DNA of 64,000 nt from JADJPG01 sp964491875. Its GTDB lineage: Bacteria; Verrucomicrobiota; Verrucomicrobiia; Limisphaerales; JADJPG01. Below the pieces are notes generated by a model. It worked only from the letters and a program-made list of their open reading frames with translations, was not told where the DNA came from and did no database searches. The stretch lies in contig CAZBIC010000022.1 of the NCBI GenBank assembly GCA_964491875.1, positions 1-64,000 of the forward strand, given 5' to 3'. Positions 55,601-62,303 of the stretch are shown piece by piece. Numbering within the stretch: the stretch's first letter is position 1; every line of letters begins with the position of its first letter. A program made the position numbers and the translations under genes.

Positions 55601-55735
55601 GGCACCGGCCTCGGACTTTCCACCGTCTACACGATGGCGGAGCAGGACGGCCTCGGAATCGCGGTGAATTCAAATCCCGGCGCCGGCACGCGCTTCAGCA
55701 TCTTCATTCCAGTGAACGCCGAGATGCGGGTGTAA
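52622..55735 (+). CDS. Membrane histidine kinase with a WD40-like propeller sensor
   Basis: The product starts at ATG 52622, giving 1037 residues; a longer open frame upstream overlaps the previous gene in another frame. The first membrane helix is at about 27-52. The stretch at 127-710 is a WD40-like propeller with repeating units such as HFASFSAEGLLLSAVHSNRRLVVW and NHIFFNPAGDLLVSTSYDGSTKFW, predicted to be periplasmic. A second membrane helix lies at about 743-765. The kinase core has HisKA with His812 in GIAHDFNNLL, then LLNLIVNAAEAMEG, DSGPGIAPE and RGTGLGLSTVY. Propeller-sensor kinases of this kind recall Bacteroides systems, which use a different propeller. The HTH regulator next door is the likely partner. 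Confidence 0.9.
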   Translation: MSPAPKNPVDSQLQQRREAIRRSLSRVNTAGVAVVLVTIALAVAAAVGAARASRQSQLARDANERGREELWKSYLAQAHAGRLSRVVGSRAAGLEAITAAAAIRPSVELRNEAIAHLAMLDFEPTSLSWTNVPNLGHSIVDQNFERFLESDGVGNIRISQVHNRTNAFLLRGTNGTIHFASFSAEGLLLSAVHSNRRLVVWNLDGRTNAYSHPGVTWARFSPRFDLLLTLMSDDSVRMLEGSTGRELASFRPGGRPSMAAFDSTGDEIAVAVQNKLHLWNWRTDTRREPFETDLNIWSIAWNGHLLAASEGSGEVRVWNLLTKRSRRLQAHQNASNHIFFNPAGDLLVSTSYDGSTKFWEPRTGELLLSTSAGFANQFSPDGQRLLFSTQSGRSIWRVVPPVGITTLNCMSGASMNVWHVDFSRDGRWVAATKDDSVSIFEVASGQRVARQSMNRSRAAYFLPGDTNLLVTSTHRIGFWPIAERVETSNSAPVFRFGKRELIALTNISYLEPGALSLDRQRLIIPVSQSEAALFDLETRRETLRLTNAILPKMSSLSPNVRWAVTGTFHGWGMTAWDAASGAKLHDFKDGNSSAYFSPDGRFLVNAGASHYRIYEPGSWKLLHQIPRESGSDLANLAAFNRDGSLMVAIKQLNRVELLAPGSWNLVASLIPPDQQVVTWPAFSADGEYLAVATAQDLVQLWDLKSLRTELARMGLDWNPTKPDAAPTIPARPPLASGESWITNLILPVSVGVLVVLACAVFIRQRQRQLLGAYMEIDQFAEEQKRQLTAAQTELIHSQKMKALGTLAAGIAHDFNNLLSVIRMSNQLTGTAAKDSPDIQENVSEVEQAVQQGKKLVRSMLGYSREEVGEQGPFGLPELVEDTVALLSKQFLGGIALTLELDCNTSLARGSRSRLEQILLNLIVNAAEAMEGAGSLHISVRQVTALPEQLVLRPTPATVFLELSVADSGPGIAPEILPRIFEPFYTTKHRGVVRGTGLGLSTVYTMAEQDGLGIAVNSNPGAGTRFSIFIPVNAEMRV

Positions 55736-55751
55736 CGCAGAACGAAAACCG

Positions 55752-55770
55752 GTGTGCGCGTCTCGCACAC
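55752..55770. promoter_or_regulatory. Palindrome before the response-regulator gene, candidate operator
   Basis: GTGTGCG-CGTCT-CGCACAC is a perfect 7-bp inverted repeat with a five-base centre. It ends 36 bases before the response-regulator ATG and matches the tandem palindromes at 48825-48862 in sequence and spacing. An alternative is a simple hairpin, but no T-run follows it. Confidence 0.6.
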
Positions 55771-55806
55771 TATACAAGCGCGCCCGGATTTTTAGGATGG
55801 GCGCCG

Positions 55807-56466
55807 ATGACGGAACCGATGAGCGAACGAACCCTCGCCAACATTTTGATCGTCGAAGATGATCCGGTGCAGATTCGCCTCTACTCGAAGGCGCTGCGCG
55901 GCTACCGCCTCACCTGCGTCACCAGCGGGAGCGCGGCCCTGACGCAACTCGGCCAGCAAGTACCCGATGTCATCCTGCTCGATCACGTTCTCGCGGACGG
56001 TGAATACGGCACGGACTTCCTCCCCAGGCTCAAGGACGCCGCCGCCCACGTCCCGATCATCATCATTTCCGGCACGCTCGACATCAAAGGCCGGCTCGCC
56101 GCCCTGCAAGGTTCGCGGTCAGCGCATTACGTCATCGAGAAGCCTGTGGACGTCGCGGAACTCCAGAACACCGTGCAACGCGCCATCGACGAATGCGGCC
56201 TCGATGAAGCGGTGCGCACGCTGCGCTCACTCGAACGCGCCGAGAAGATTGAGAACAACGATCCAGAGCGCCGATTTACAGAGCGTCTCTCCCGCCAGAA
56301 CGAATTGCTCAAGCGCCTGCGCGGCACCGGCACCAAGCCGAATATCACCCACCTCGCCGACGAATATAAAGTCTCGCGCAAGACCATCCTCCGCGACCTG
56401 CACGACCTGATTCAGCGCGGGCAATTAGACGAGAGCGTGTATCCCGAGTGGAAGGCGGAGTCGTGA
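55807..56466 (+). CDS. Response regulator with C-terminal HTH (Fis/DeoR-like output)
   Basis: The 219-residue protein starts at ATG 55807, with AGGA ten bases upstream. The receiver domain (about 10-130) has VEDD at 14-17, the phosphoacceptor Asp59 in VILLDHVL and Lys112 in IEKPVD. A linker follows, then a helix-turn-helix at about 182-207 (HLADEYKVSRKTILRDLHDLIQ) of a DeoR/HTH_11-like kind. It is a DNA-binding partner for the propeller kinase encoded just upstream. A palindrome lies immediately before it and similar sites precede the surface-protein gene, consistent with autoregulation. Its stop codon TGA is part of a heptamer repeat. Confidence 0.88.
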   Translation: MTEPMSERTLANILIVEDDPVQIRLYSKALRGYRLTCVTSGSAALTQLGQQVPDVILLDHVLADGEYGTDFLPRLKDAAAHVPIIIISGTLDIKGRLAALQGSRSAHYVIEKPVDVAELQNTVQRAIDECGLDEAVRTLRSLERAEKIENNDPERRFTERLSRQNELLKRLRGTGTKPNITHLADEYKVSRKTILRDLHDLIQRGQLDESVYPEWKAES

Positions 56467-56528
56467 TGCGTGATCCGTGACGTTGTACGGATATCTGTCT
56501 TCATCACGGATCACACATCACGCATCAC
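56463..56528. repeat. Heptamer inverted repeat overlapping the response-regulator stop
   Basis: GTGATGCGTGATCCGTGA (56463-56480) pairs with TCACGGATCACACATCACGCATCAC (56504-56528), which carries one extra 7-base unit. Both arms are series of 7-base units such as TGATGCG, TGATCCG and CATCACG. The response-regulator stop codon (56464-56466) is the first three bases of a unit. The same units occur at 47965-48032. Confidence 0.78.
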
Positions 56529-56572
56529 GCTTTTCTGTTCCCGCCTCCCGCCCTGCTGCATATCGTCTCGCC

Positions 56573-57370
56573 ATGACGAAGCGTCCCTCGCTCCCCATCG
56601 CATTGACCATCGCCGGCTCCGACAGCGGCGGCGGTGCGGGCATTCAGGCCGATCTGAAGACGTTCGCCGCGCTCGGCGTTCATGGCACGAGTGCGATTAC
56701 CTGTCTCACCGCGCAAAATCCTCGCGGCGTGACCGGCGTTCAAGCAGCGCAGGCGAAGCTGGTGGCGCAACAAATCGAAGCGATCTTCGCCGAACTTCCA
56801 CCGGCCGCGTGCAAAACCGGCATGTTGTTCTCGACGGAGATTATCCGCGTGGTCACGAAGTTCTTCAGCGGACCGAAACGTCCGCCGCTCATCGTCGATC
56901 CCGTGATGGCCGCCACCAGCGGCGCCGCCTTGCTCAAGCCATCCGCGATGTGCGCCGTGCGCGAGGAACTGCTGCCACTCGCAACCCTGGTCACACCGAA
57001 CCTCGACGAAGCCGAACTCTTGCTGGGTGTGAAGATTTGCGACGAGGAAGGTCTACGAACCGCCGCGAGGGAGATTGTTCGACGCTTCGGCTGCGCTGCG
57101 CTCGTGAAGGGTGGACACCTGCGCGGCACCCGCGAAGCGGTGGATGTGTTCTTTGATGGCAAGTCAGAACTCCTGCTTGCCGCGCCGTTCGTACGGGGAG
57201 TGTCGACGCACGGCACCGGTTGCACCTATTCCGCGGCCATTACCGCCCACCTGGCCCGCGGTTCCAAACTGACGGACGCCGTTTGCCTCGCGAAAGACTT
57301 CATCACCGGAGCCATCGCGGGCAGCCAGCGTATCGGACGCCACTTCGCACTGAACTGGTTTCACGCCTGA
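56573..57370 (+). CDS. thiD: Hydroxymethylpyrimidine/phosphomethylpyrimidine kinase
   Basis: ThiD phosphorylates HMP to HMP-P and then HMP-PP for thiamine synthesis. I start it at ATG 56573 (MTKRPSLPIALTIAGSDSGGGAGIQADLKTF), giving 265 residues. The Gly-rich AGSDSGGGAGIQADLKTF and the VDPVMAATSGAALL, TPNLDEAELLLGV, VKGGHLRG and VSTHGTGCTYSAAI blocks are standard for the ribokinase-like fold. An in-frame ATG-less extension upstream is probably not translated. It follows the response regulator and its repeat by about 45 bases. No other thi genes are next to it; thiS is 17 kb away. Confidence 0.95.
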   Translation: MTKRPSLPIALTIAGSDSGGGAGIQADLKTFAALGVHGTSAITCLTAQNPRGVTGVQAAQAKLVAQQIEAIFAELPPAACKTGMLFSTEIIRVVTKFFSGPKRPPLIVDPVMAATSGAALLKPSAMCAVREELLPLATLVTPNLDEAELLLGVKICDEEGLRTAAREIVRRFGCAALVKGGHLRGTREAVDVFFDGKSELLLAAPFVRGVSTHGTGCTYSAAITAHLARGSKLTDAVCLAKDFITGAIAGSQRIGRHFALNWFHA

Positions 57371-57512
57371 GCAAGGTCGTGGTAATCCCTTGGCGGCATC
57401 CGCCGATGAAGAGGGATATGTTCGCGCCATTGCTGTTCAACAAGAGACACGGCCCACCGGAGCTGCTTGAAGCTTGTCTTGCCCCCACGCTTTTCCCTAG
57501 CCTTCACGCTGC

Positions 57513-58694
57513 ATGACGAAGCCGTTTCAGCCGGACAACTTTATCGCCGCCAACGTGCGCAACATCCCGCGCTCGGGCATCCGCGACTTTTTCGACATCG
57601 TGCAGGGAATGAAGGATGTGATCTCCCTCGGCGTGGGTGAGCCCGATTTCGTCACCCCGTGGCACATCCGCGAAGCAGCCATCTTCGCGCTCGAGAAAGG
57701 CCGCACGAGCTACACGTCGAACCTCGGCTTGCTCAAGCTTCGCGAAGCCATCTCCGTCAGTCTCGAGAAGCACTTCAAGGTTTCCTACAACCCGAAGAAC
57801 CAGATCCTCATCGCCGTGGGCGTGAGTGAAGCGATGGACATCGCGTTCCGCGCGGTCGTTAATCCAGGCGATGAAGTCATTTACCACGAACCGTGCTACG
57901 TCAGCTATGCACCGGGCATCTCCCTCGCGCACGGAGTTCCCGTCGCGGTGAGTTGCAAGGCGGAGGACAACTTCGCGGTGCGCGTTGAGAACATCGAGAA
58001 AGTCATCACGCCGAAGAGCAAAGTGCTCGTGCTGAATTTCCCGACGAACCCGACCGGCGGCACGATGACGCGCGCCGAGCTGCAACAGATCGCGGACCTC
58101 GCCATCAAGCACAACCTGCTGGTGATGACGGACGAGATTTACTCGGAGCTGACCTTCGAGGGCGAACATACGAGCATCGCGTCGCTGCCCGGCATGGCGG
58201 AGCGGACGATTTTCCTGCATGGCTTCTCGAAGGCGTACGCGATGACGGGCTTCCGCATCGGCTACGCGTGCGGTCCGGTGGAGATCATCGAGGCGATGAT
58301 GAAGATCCATCAATACTCGATGCTCTGCGCGAGCATCATCAGCCAGGAAGCGGCGCTGGAAGCGATCCAGTATGGTGAACCGGACACCATCGAGATGCGC
58401 GACCAGTATCGGCTGCGCCGGAACTTCATCGTCGATGCGCTGAATAAGATGGGCCTGAAGTGCCATTTGCCACGCGGCTCGTTCTACGCGTTCCCGAACA
58501 TCACCTCGACCGGACTCAGCTCAAAAGACTTCGCCGTGCGCCTCCTGCAGGAAGAAAAGGTGGCTTGCGTCCCCGGCAGCGCGTTTGGTCCCAGTGGTGA
58601 AGGTTTCCTGCGCTGCTGCTTCGCAACGTCACTGGAGCAAATCCAGACGGCGATGGAGCGGATGGCGAAGTTTGTGGAGCGGGTCAGGAAGTAG
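57513..58694 (+). CDS. Class I/II PLP-dependent aminotransferase
   Basis: This 393-residue enzyme has the fold-type I layout: ISLGVGEPDFVTPWHIREAA at the N-terminus, NPGDEVIYHEPCYVSY, then VLVLNFPTNPTGG and LVMTDEIYSELTF. The PLP Lys is in LHGFSKAYAMTGFRIGY. The end VACVPGSAFGPSGEGFLRCCFATS has the Arg that binds the substrate carboxylate. It resembles aspartate/aromatic-type aminotransferases of the Igamma subgroup; the exact substrate cannot be read. It follows thiD by about 140 bases. It is convergent with the small gene on its right, with three bases between their stops. Confidence 0.93.
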   Translation: MTKPFQPDNFIAANVRNIPRSGIRDFFDIVQGMKDVISLGVGEPDFVTPWHIREAAIFALEKGRTSYTSNLGLLKLREAISVSLEKHFKVSYNPKNQILIAVGVSEAMDIAFRAVVNPGDEVIYHEPCYVSYAPGISLAHGVPVAVSCKAEDNFAVRVENIEKVITPKSKVLVLNFPTNPTGGTMTRAELQQIADLAIKHNLLVMTDEIYSELTFEGEHTSIASLPGMAERTIFLHGFSKAYAMTGFRIGYACGPVEIIEAMMKIHQYSMLCASIISQEAALEAIQYGEPDTIEMRDQYRLRRNFIVDALNKMGLKCHLPRGSFYAFPNITSTGLSSKDFAVRLLQEEKVACVPGSAFGPSGEGFLRCCFATSLEQIQTAMERMAKFVERVRK

Positions 58695-58697
58695 AGA

Positions 58698-58964
58698 TCA
58701 GTCTATCGTCCAGCCTTCGAGGCGACTTGATCCATCAAACCAAAGGATCAAAGTGTCGAACGACGGGCGTCGAGGATTGTACCATCATCTGCCACCCAGA
58801 TCGCAGCTTGGTCGTCCCAGAACATTTATCACCTCATTTGTCGTCATTCCGCGATTGAGGTGACTGATCTTCTCCTCGGAGAATGGCGGGACGGAGAACA
58901 TGACGCAGATTGCGAGAGCGGTGGCCGCAACAGCGATGAAGCCAACTCTCAAGACCTTCGTCAT
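58698..58964 (-). pseudogene. Small BamE/OmlA-like exported protein interrupted by an in-frame TGA
   Basis: The frame opens at ATG 58964 and reads MTKVLRVGFIAVAATALAI (signal or membrane segment). ISHLNRGMTTNEVINVLGRPS follows, which is the helix-plus-glycine-turn signature of SmpA/OmlA (BamE-like) proteins. Codon 60 is TGA (58785-58787). The frame then continues without a stop for 28 more codons, WYNPRRPSFDTLILWFDGSS to RLEGWTID, as a complete BamE-like second half (strands with LILWFDG and GWTID). The next stop is TGA at 58698-58700. This looks like a recent nonsense change (TGG to TGA or an inserted codon) or a readthrough site. It follows the lipoprotein gene by 21 bases on the same strand. 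Confidence 0.7.
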
Positions 58965-58985
58965 CTACACACCAACGGCCATCCC

Positions 58986-59441
58986 CTACTCCTGAAACCG
59001 GGCGAAGTCGATCGTCCCCATGCTTTTCCCCTCAAGCCAGAACTCTGCCGCAAGATTTGTCGCAGACGGTTTAAACGGCACTTCCCAACGAAAGGTGTCG
59101 TTTATCTGCGCAGTCTCATGCGCCGCAAGCTGAAGGTTTCCCGTATTTGAAAATACGATGTGGCCTTTCTCAGGAACGAAGACTCCCTTGCCAATGGTCG
59201 AATAGATCGCGAATCCGTCTCCCGCTTTAAGATCGTAAATTGTCGCGGCGGTCACTTTGTCGCCCTCCAACTCAACGACAATGCCCTTCTGGCTGCCAAC
59301 AGCTGACTTTGGCAGATGTTTCCACTTGATGACCTGCTTCGGAACCGAAGCACGCGCGGAAGCCTTGTCCGCCTCACCATTTCCACAACCGACAACGATT
59401 CCACAGACTGCCAACAACACGACCAATGCGAGTTCTTTCAC
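58986..59441 (-). CDS. Small lipoprotein of unknown function
   Basis: I place the start at GTG 59441 because it gives a proper lipoprotein signal: KELALVVLLAVCGIVVGC with lipobox VVGC, preceded by AAGGGA eight bases upstream. A longer frame from 59492 lacks a signal. The mature 130 residues include ATIYDLKAGDGFAIYSTIGKGVFVP and GHIVFSNTGNLQLAAHETAQ, beta-rich segments without a known motif. It is the first gene of a pair with the interrupted BamE-like gene, 21 bases downstream. It stands between two convergent or divergent groups. Function is unknown. Confidence 0.7.
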   Translation of the reverse strand: MKELALVVLLAVCGIVVGCGNGEADKASARASVPKQVIKWKHLPKSAVGSQKGIVVELEGDKVTAATIYDLKAGDGFAIYSTIGKGVFVPEKGHIVFSNTGNLQLAAHETAQINDTFRWEVPFKPSATNLAAEFWLEGKSMGTIDFARFQE

Positions 59442-59534
59442 GGATGTATCCCTTTCTTTGTTGATGATGATTCCTAAACGCTTCTTCAGCATCGGCGCCT
59501 TGAACAGACGCTTGAGGGATTTCAGAGGGAAAAG

Positions 59535-60080
59535 TCAAAAGTCCGTCTGCGCTCCGAGCAATCGCTGACGCTGCTCCAGCTGGTGTGCGGCTCGCAGGCA
59601 ATACGCCAGCGGGATCGCGCCGAACACGCCGAAGGAGCAATCAATCAGCCGCCACCAGATCGGGATTCCGCGCATGCCTCCGCAGATGAACGCGTAGGGA
59701 ATCACCAGCGCGCAGGCGATGAGGCCGAATTCGAACAGCCAGATGTTGCGCACCGGATCGCGCCATGCGCCGATGAACGCTATGGCGATGACGAAGTGGC
59801 CAAACGCCAGCCAGTCGCCGCCGTAGCTCATGAACGGGAACTTCACGTTCGTCTCTTGAAGCCCCGTCTGCACGCGGCACAGCCACTCGGCCCAAACGGG
59901 AGCGCCCGTTGATGGAGGAGTTTCCACCATTTGCCGCGCGCCCGTCATCTCGACGAGCCAGTTGAGTTCTGTCTCCAGCGGAATCGCCGTCGCTCCGCTC
60001 AGCACGAGTCCGATGATGAAGAACGCCACCAGCCAGCGGATGCGAGGGAGCGTTTTCTCCGATTCCAGATCAGCGTTCAT
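59535..60080 (-). CDS. Polytopic membrane protein of unknown function
   Basis: The start ATG 60080 (MNADLESEKTLPRIRW) is 11 bases inside the previous gene. The 181-residue protein has about four hydrophobic segments (WLVAFFIIGLVLSGATAI, then FGHFVIAIAFIGAW, WLFEFGLIACALVIPYAFICG and CSFGVFGAIPLAYCL). A loop with NVKFPFMSYGGDWLAFGHF precedes the second helix. No known family is evident. It is the last gene of the operon that starts upstream with ispH. Its overlap implies coupling with the 105-residue membrane protein before it. Confidence 0.6.
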   Translation of the reverse strand: MNADLESEKTLPRIRWLVAFFIIGLVLSGATAIPLETELNWLVEMTGARQMVETPPSTGAPVWAEWLCRVQTGLQETNVKFPFMSYGGDWLAFGHFVIAIAFIGAWRDPVRNIWLFEFGLIACALVIPYAFICGGMRGIPIWWRLIDCSFGVFGAIPLAYCLRAAHQLEQRQRLLGAQTDF

Positions 60081-60387
60081 GTTTGAAGGCCATTCCGGAA
60101 ACGCGGTCCCACAGATTGATGAGGATCGCAGTGAGCAGCAGGACGGGAGCAATCAGAACGCTCCCGAAGTAGGCCGCCATATAGGCAACCGCGCACAGCG
60201 TGGAGACGGACCGGTCCACCACGACATCGGCTTGGGAGCCGCTGATGAAGGTGGTGTGTTCGCGCCACCCCAGTGCGTGACAGATCGCGAAGCTCAGAAC
60301 GATGAGCAGCGCGCGCAGAATCATGCCGGTCGGCGAGAAAGCCGGAGCCCGCAGGATGCCTCGGACAATTAAAGGTTTTGGTTTCAT
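60070..60387 (-). CDS. Small membrane protein of unknown function
   Basis: The 105-residue protein starts at ATG 60387, overlapping the upstream stop as ATGA. It has two or three membrane segments (MILRALLIVLSFAICHALGW, AYMAAYFGSVLIAPVLLLTAIL) with a charged loop between them (REHTTFISGSQADVVVDRS). The size and topology suggest a small accessory subunit rather than an enzyme. The overlap with both neighbours (ATGA upstream, 11 bases downstream) supports a single operon with the linalool-dehydratase-like and next membrane genes. I recognise no family. Confidence 0.6.
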   Translation of the reverse strand: MKPKPLIVRGILRAPAFSPTGMILRALLIVLSFAICHALGWREHTTFISGSQADVVVDRSVSTLCAVAYMAAYFGSVLIAPVLLLTAILINLWDRVSGMAFKHER

Positions 60388-61562
60388 CGAAGTTTTCCGG
60401 ATTTGATTTTGTCCCACATTGGGCCCAGCACTTCGGCATAGAGCAGCACGGCATCTCCCACCTGGTTGCTGGCGCAATAGCGGAGGCGGCCTTGCTCCTG
60501 AATGGGAAACGCAGCGAAGTCGAGCGAAGTCTGGAGCTTGGAGAAGTAATCCTGATCCCCAAACGAGCTCGCACCCACGAACGCCAGCCCGCTGCCGCCG
60601 GCGCTCGCTTCGAGCAGCGGAATGACGGCGCCGGAATCAATGTCGAGCGGGCCGCGCCATGACGTCGGCCATTCGCGTGACCACGCAAAACCCATCACCT
60701 CGCGGCCCAGCTCCTTCTTCGCGCGCAGGAACTGATCACGCGCAAAATCCTCGTCCAGCAATCGAAGGCAATGCGCCGCGAGCCAGATCGATGAGCCCTC
60801 GGGTCCATCGAGCGGCTGTCCGTCGAGTGTGTAGCTGGAAACGAGCAGGCCGGTTTCGGGATGAACAAGCTTCTTGCGGACGACGGCAAGCCATTCCCGA
60901 AGGAAGGCGGAGTGATCGGTGCCATCCAAAACATCCGCGGTCTTGATCGCCGCCACGCTGATCGCATTGCAGAATGTCCAGCATTCGTCGGGATAGCTCT
61001 CGGCGGAAAGCACAGGGCTTTGCTTCATCCGGCTCACCATCGCATTGACCCGCTCCGTCAAGGGCACGACATACGCGAGCTTCTCCTCCACGACTCTGCG
61101 CGCCGCGAGCATCATCGCGATCTCGCCGTCGATGAACTGACTGCGTGCTGGTTGCCGAAGGAACGGACGGGCCTTCGCATACGGCATAAGAAAGAAGTAG
61201 AGCCCCTCGTCGCGTTCGAGTCGCAGAGTTTCGTCGATGATATCGTCCATCACGCGCAGATGTTCGGACTTTCGCGCGGGTTCGCGCAGACTCATCTCCG
61301 CAAGCGAGAGAACGAGAAAGGTGCGCCCCATGAAGTCCCACTCCGCATTGCTCACACGCATGCGACTCAGCTCGCGCTGGCGAAGCTCCGGATTCCGCCA
61401 GAGCTCGAGATGTCGCCCGCCCAACGCGTCGGCCTGCGGCGTGATGCAACGTTGATCGCGCTGAGTGTGGCAGGCGAAGAGGAGATGCAAACACGGCAGC
61501 CAGATCGCGGCCGAGACAATTAGCGCCAACGGAACCCGGACGTAGGGAACGATGGATTTCAT
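60384..61562 (-). CDS. Membrane-anchored protein resembling linalool dehydratase/isomerase
   Basis: The 392-residue protein has an N-terminal signal or anchor (VPLALIVSAAIWLPCLHLLF). The body is all-helical, with the layout of an (alpha/alpha)6 barrel. Segments such as YPDECWTFCNAISVAAIKTADVLDGTDHSAF, WLAVVRKKLVHPETGLLVSSY and SSIWLAAHCLRLLDEDFA align by eye with the core of Castellaniella linalool dehydratase/isomerase (CNS-type Cys-Asn motif, GTDY, the DPERG block). That enzyme interconverts linalool, geraniol and myrcene. Sequence divergence means a different substrate is possible. It overlaps both neighbours (ATGA at 61559-61562 and at 60384-60387), so it is in the operon with DUF1361 and ispH. 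Confidence 0.55.
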   Translation of the reverse strand: MKSIVPYVRVPLALIVSAAIWLPCLHLLFACHTQRDQRCITPQADALGGRHLELWRNPELRQRELSRMRVSNAEWDFMGRTFLVLSLAEMSLREPARKSEHLRVMDDIIDETLRLERDEGLYFFLMPYAKARPFLRQPARSQFIDGEIAMMLAARRVVEEKLAYVVPLTERVNAMVSRMKQSPVLSAESYPDECWTFCNAISVAAIKTADVLDGTDHSAFLREWLAVVRKKLVHPETGLLVSSYTLDGQPLDGPEGSSIWLAAHCLRLLDEDFARDQFLRAKKELGREVMGFAWSREWPTSWRGPLDIDSGAVIPLLEASAGGSGLAFVGASSFGDQDYFSKLQTSLDFAAFPIQEQGRLRYCASNQVGDAVLLYAEVLGPMWDKIKSGKLR

Positions 61563-62272
61563 GATTCAGGAGCGTTATCGATGAGAGGATGGACCGGCTG
61601 ATTCACCTGAAGGTGCGTGAGCCCGTAGAGCGTGAGGTAGCTGACAAAGAGCATCACACCAAACAGGACCGGAAGAATAAATCCACGCGGCTCAGACGGC
61701 ATGGCAATCACCCAGCGAAGTCCTTCGCTGATCAGGTCGAGCGGGCTGAAGAGAACATCCCAACTATTCCAACGCAGGAAACGTCCCGCGTAGATTCCGA
61801 ATCCGCTGAGCACGGCCATGCCACCCACGAAGAGCCATCCTCGCGGCCAGCCGTAACGATGTGCGACCATCCGTTGCATGAGGAAGAGCGAGAGGAATCC
61901 GAGGACGAGGCCGGTCAACGCGAAGAGCAGAATCAGCACGAGATCGGGCCAGTAGTAGCGCTGAGCCTTCGAGCCGAGATGAATGAGATCGGTGAGGATA
62001 TAAGGCGCGTTCGGGAAGAAGAAGAACCAGCCGGCCGCAGCCCCGAGAAAGGTCCAGCGGCGCGGACGACCATTCTGTTCCATCCAGCAGGCCGCCAGCG
62101 CGAACAGCAGCGGCAGCCAGGCGAGGAAGAGATTCCAAACGAGATATAGCTGATGGTGATGGCCGAGCAGAATCATGCGCGCACCGAGCAGCGCGGAACT
62201 GGTGCAGGAGGCGAACACGAGCATCGCCAGCGGGAGGAGGAGCGATTGGTTGACGTAGCGTTGGTGATTCAT
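61559..62272 (-). CDS. DUF1361 integral membrane protein
   Basis: This 237-residue protein has about seven membrane helices. The family pattern is clear: LVWNLFLAWLPLLFALAAC, then FFFPNAPYILTDLIHL, with the conserved Phe-Pro-Asn-Ala-Pro-Tyr, and LLFALTGLVLGFLSLFLMQRMV. DUF1361 proteins have no known function. ATG 62272 gives the usual N-terminus (MNHQRYVNQS). It overlaps the linalool-dehydratase-like gene by four bases and follows the preceding membrane gene by about 31 bases. Its place in the operon suggests a role in the membrane complex or lipid-linked process served by its neighbours. Confidence 0.85.
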   Translation of the reverse strand: MNHQRYVNQSLLLPLAMLVFASCTSSALLGARMILLGHHHQLYLVWNLFLAWLPLLFALAACWMEQNGRPRRWTFLGAAAGWFFFFPNAPYILTDLIHLGSKAQRYYWPDLVLILLFALTGLVLGFLSLFLMQRMVAHRYGWPRGWLFVGGMAVLSGFGIYAGRFLRWNSWDVLFSPLDLISEGLRWVIAMPSEPRGFILPVLFGVMLFVSYLTLYGLTHLQVNQPVHPLIDNAPES

Positions 62273-62303
62273 GGAGAGAGCGATTGTTGGAGCGATGTGA
62301 TGA

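Noticed and set aside
57392..57404. Hairpin GGCGG-CAT-CCGCC between thiD and the aminotransferase
   Set aside because: No T-run follows, and it is too short to call a terminator or an operator.
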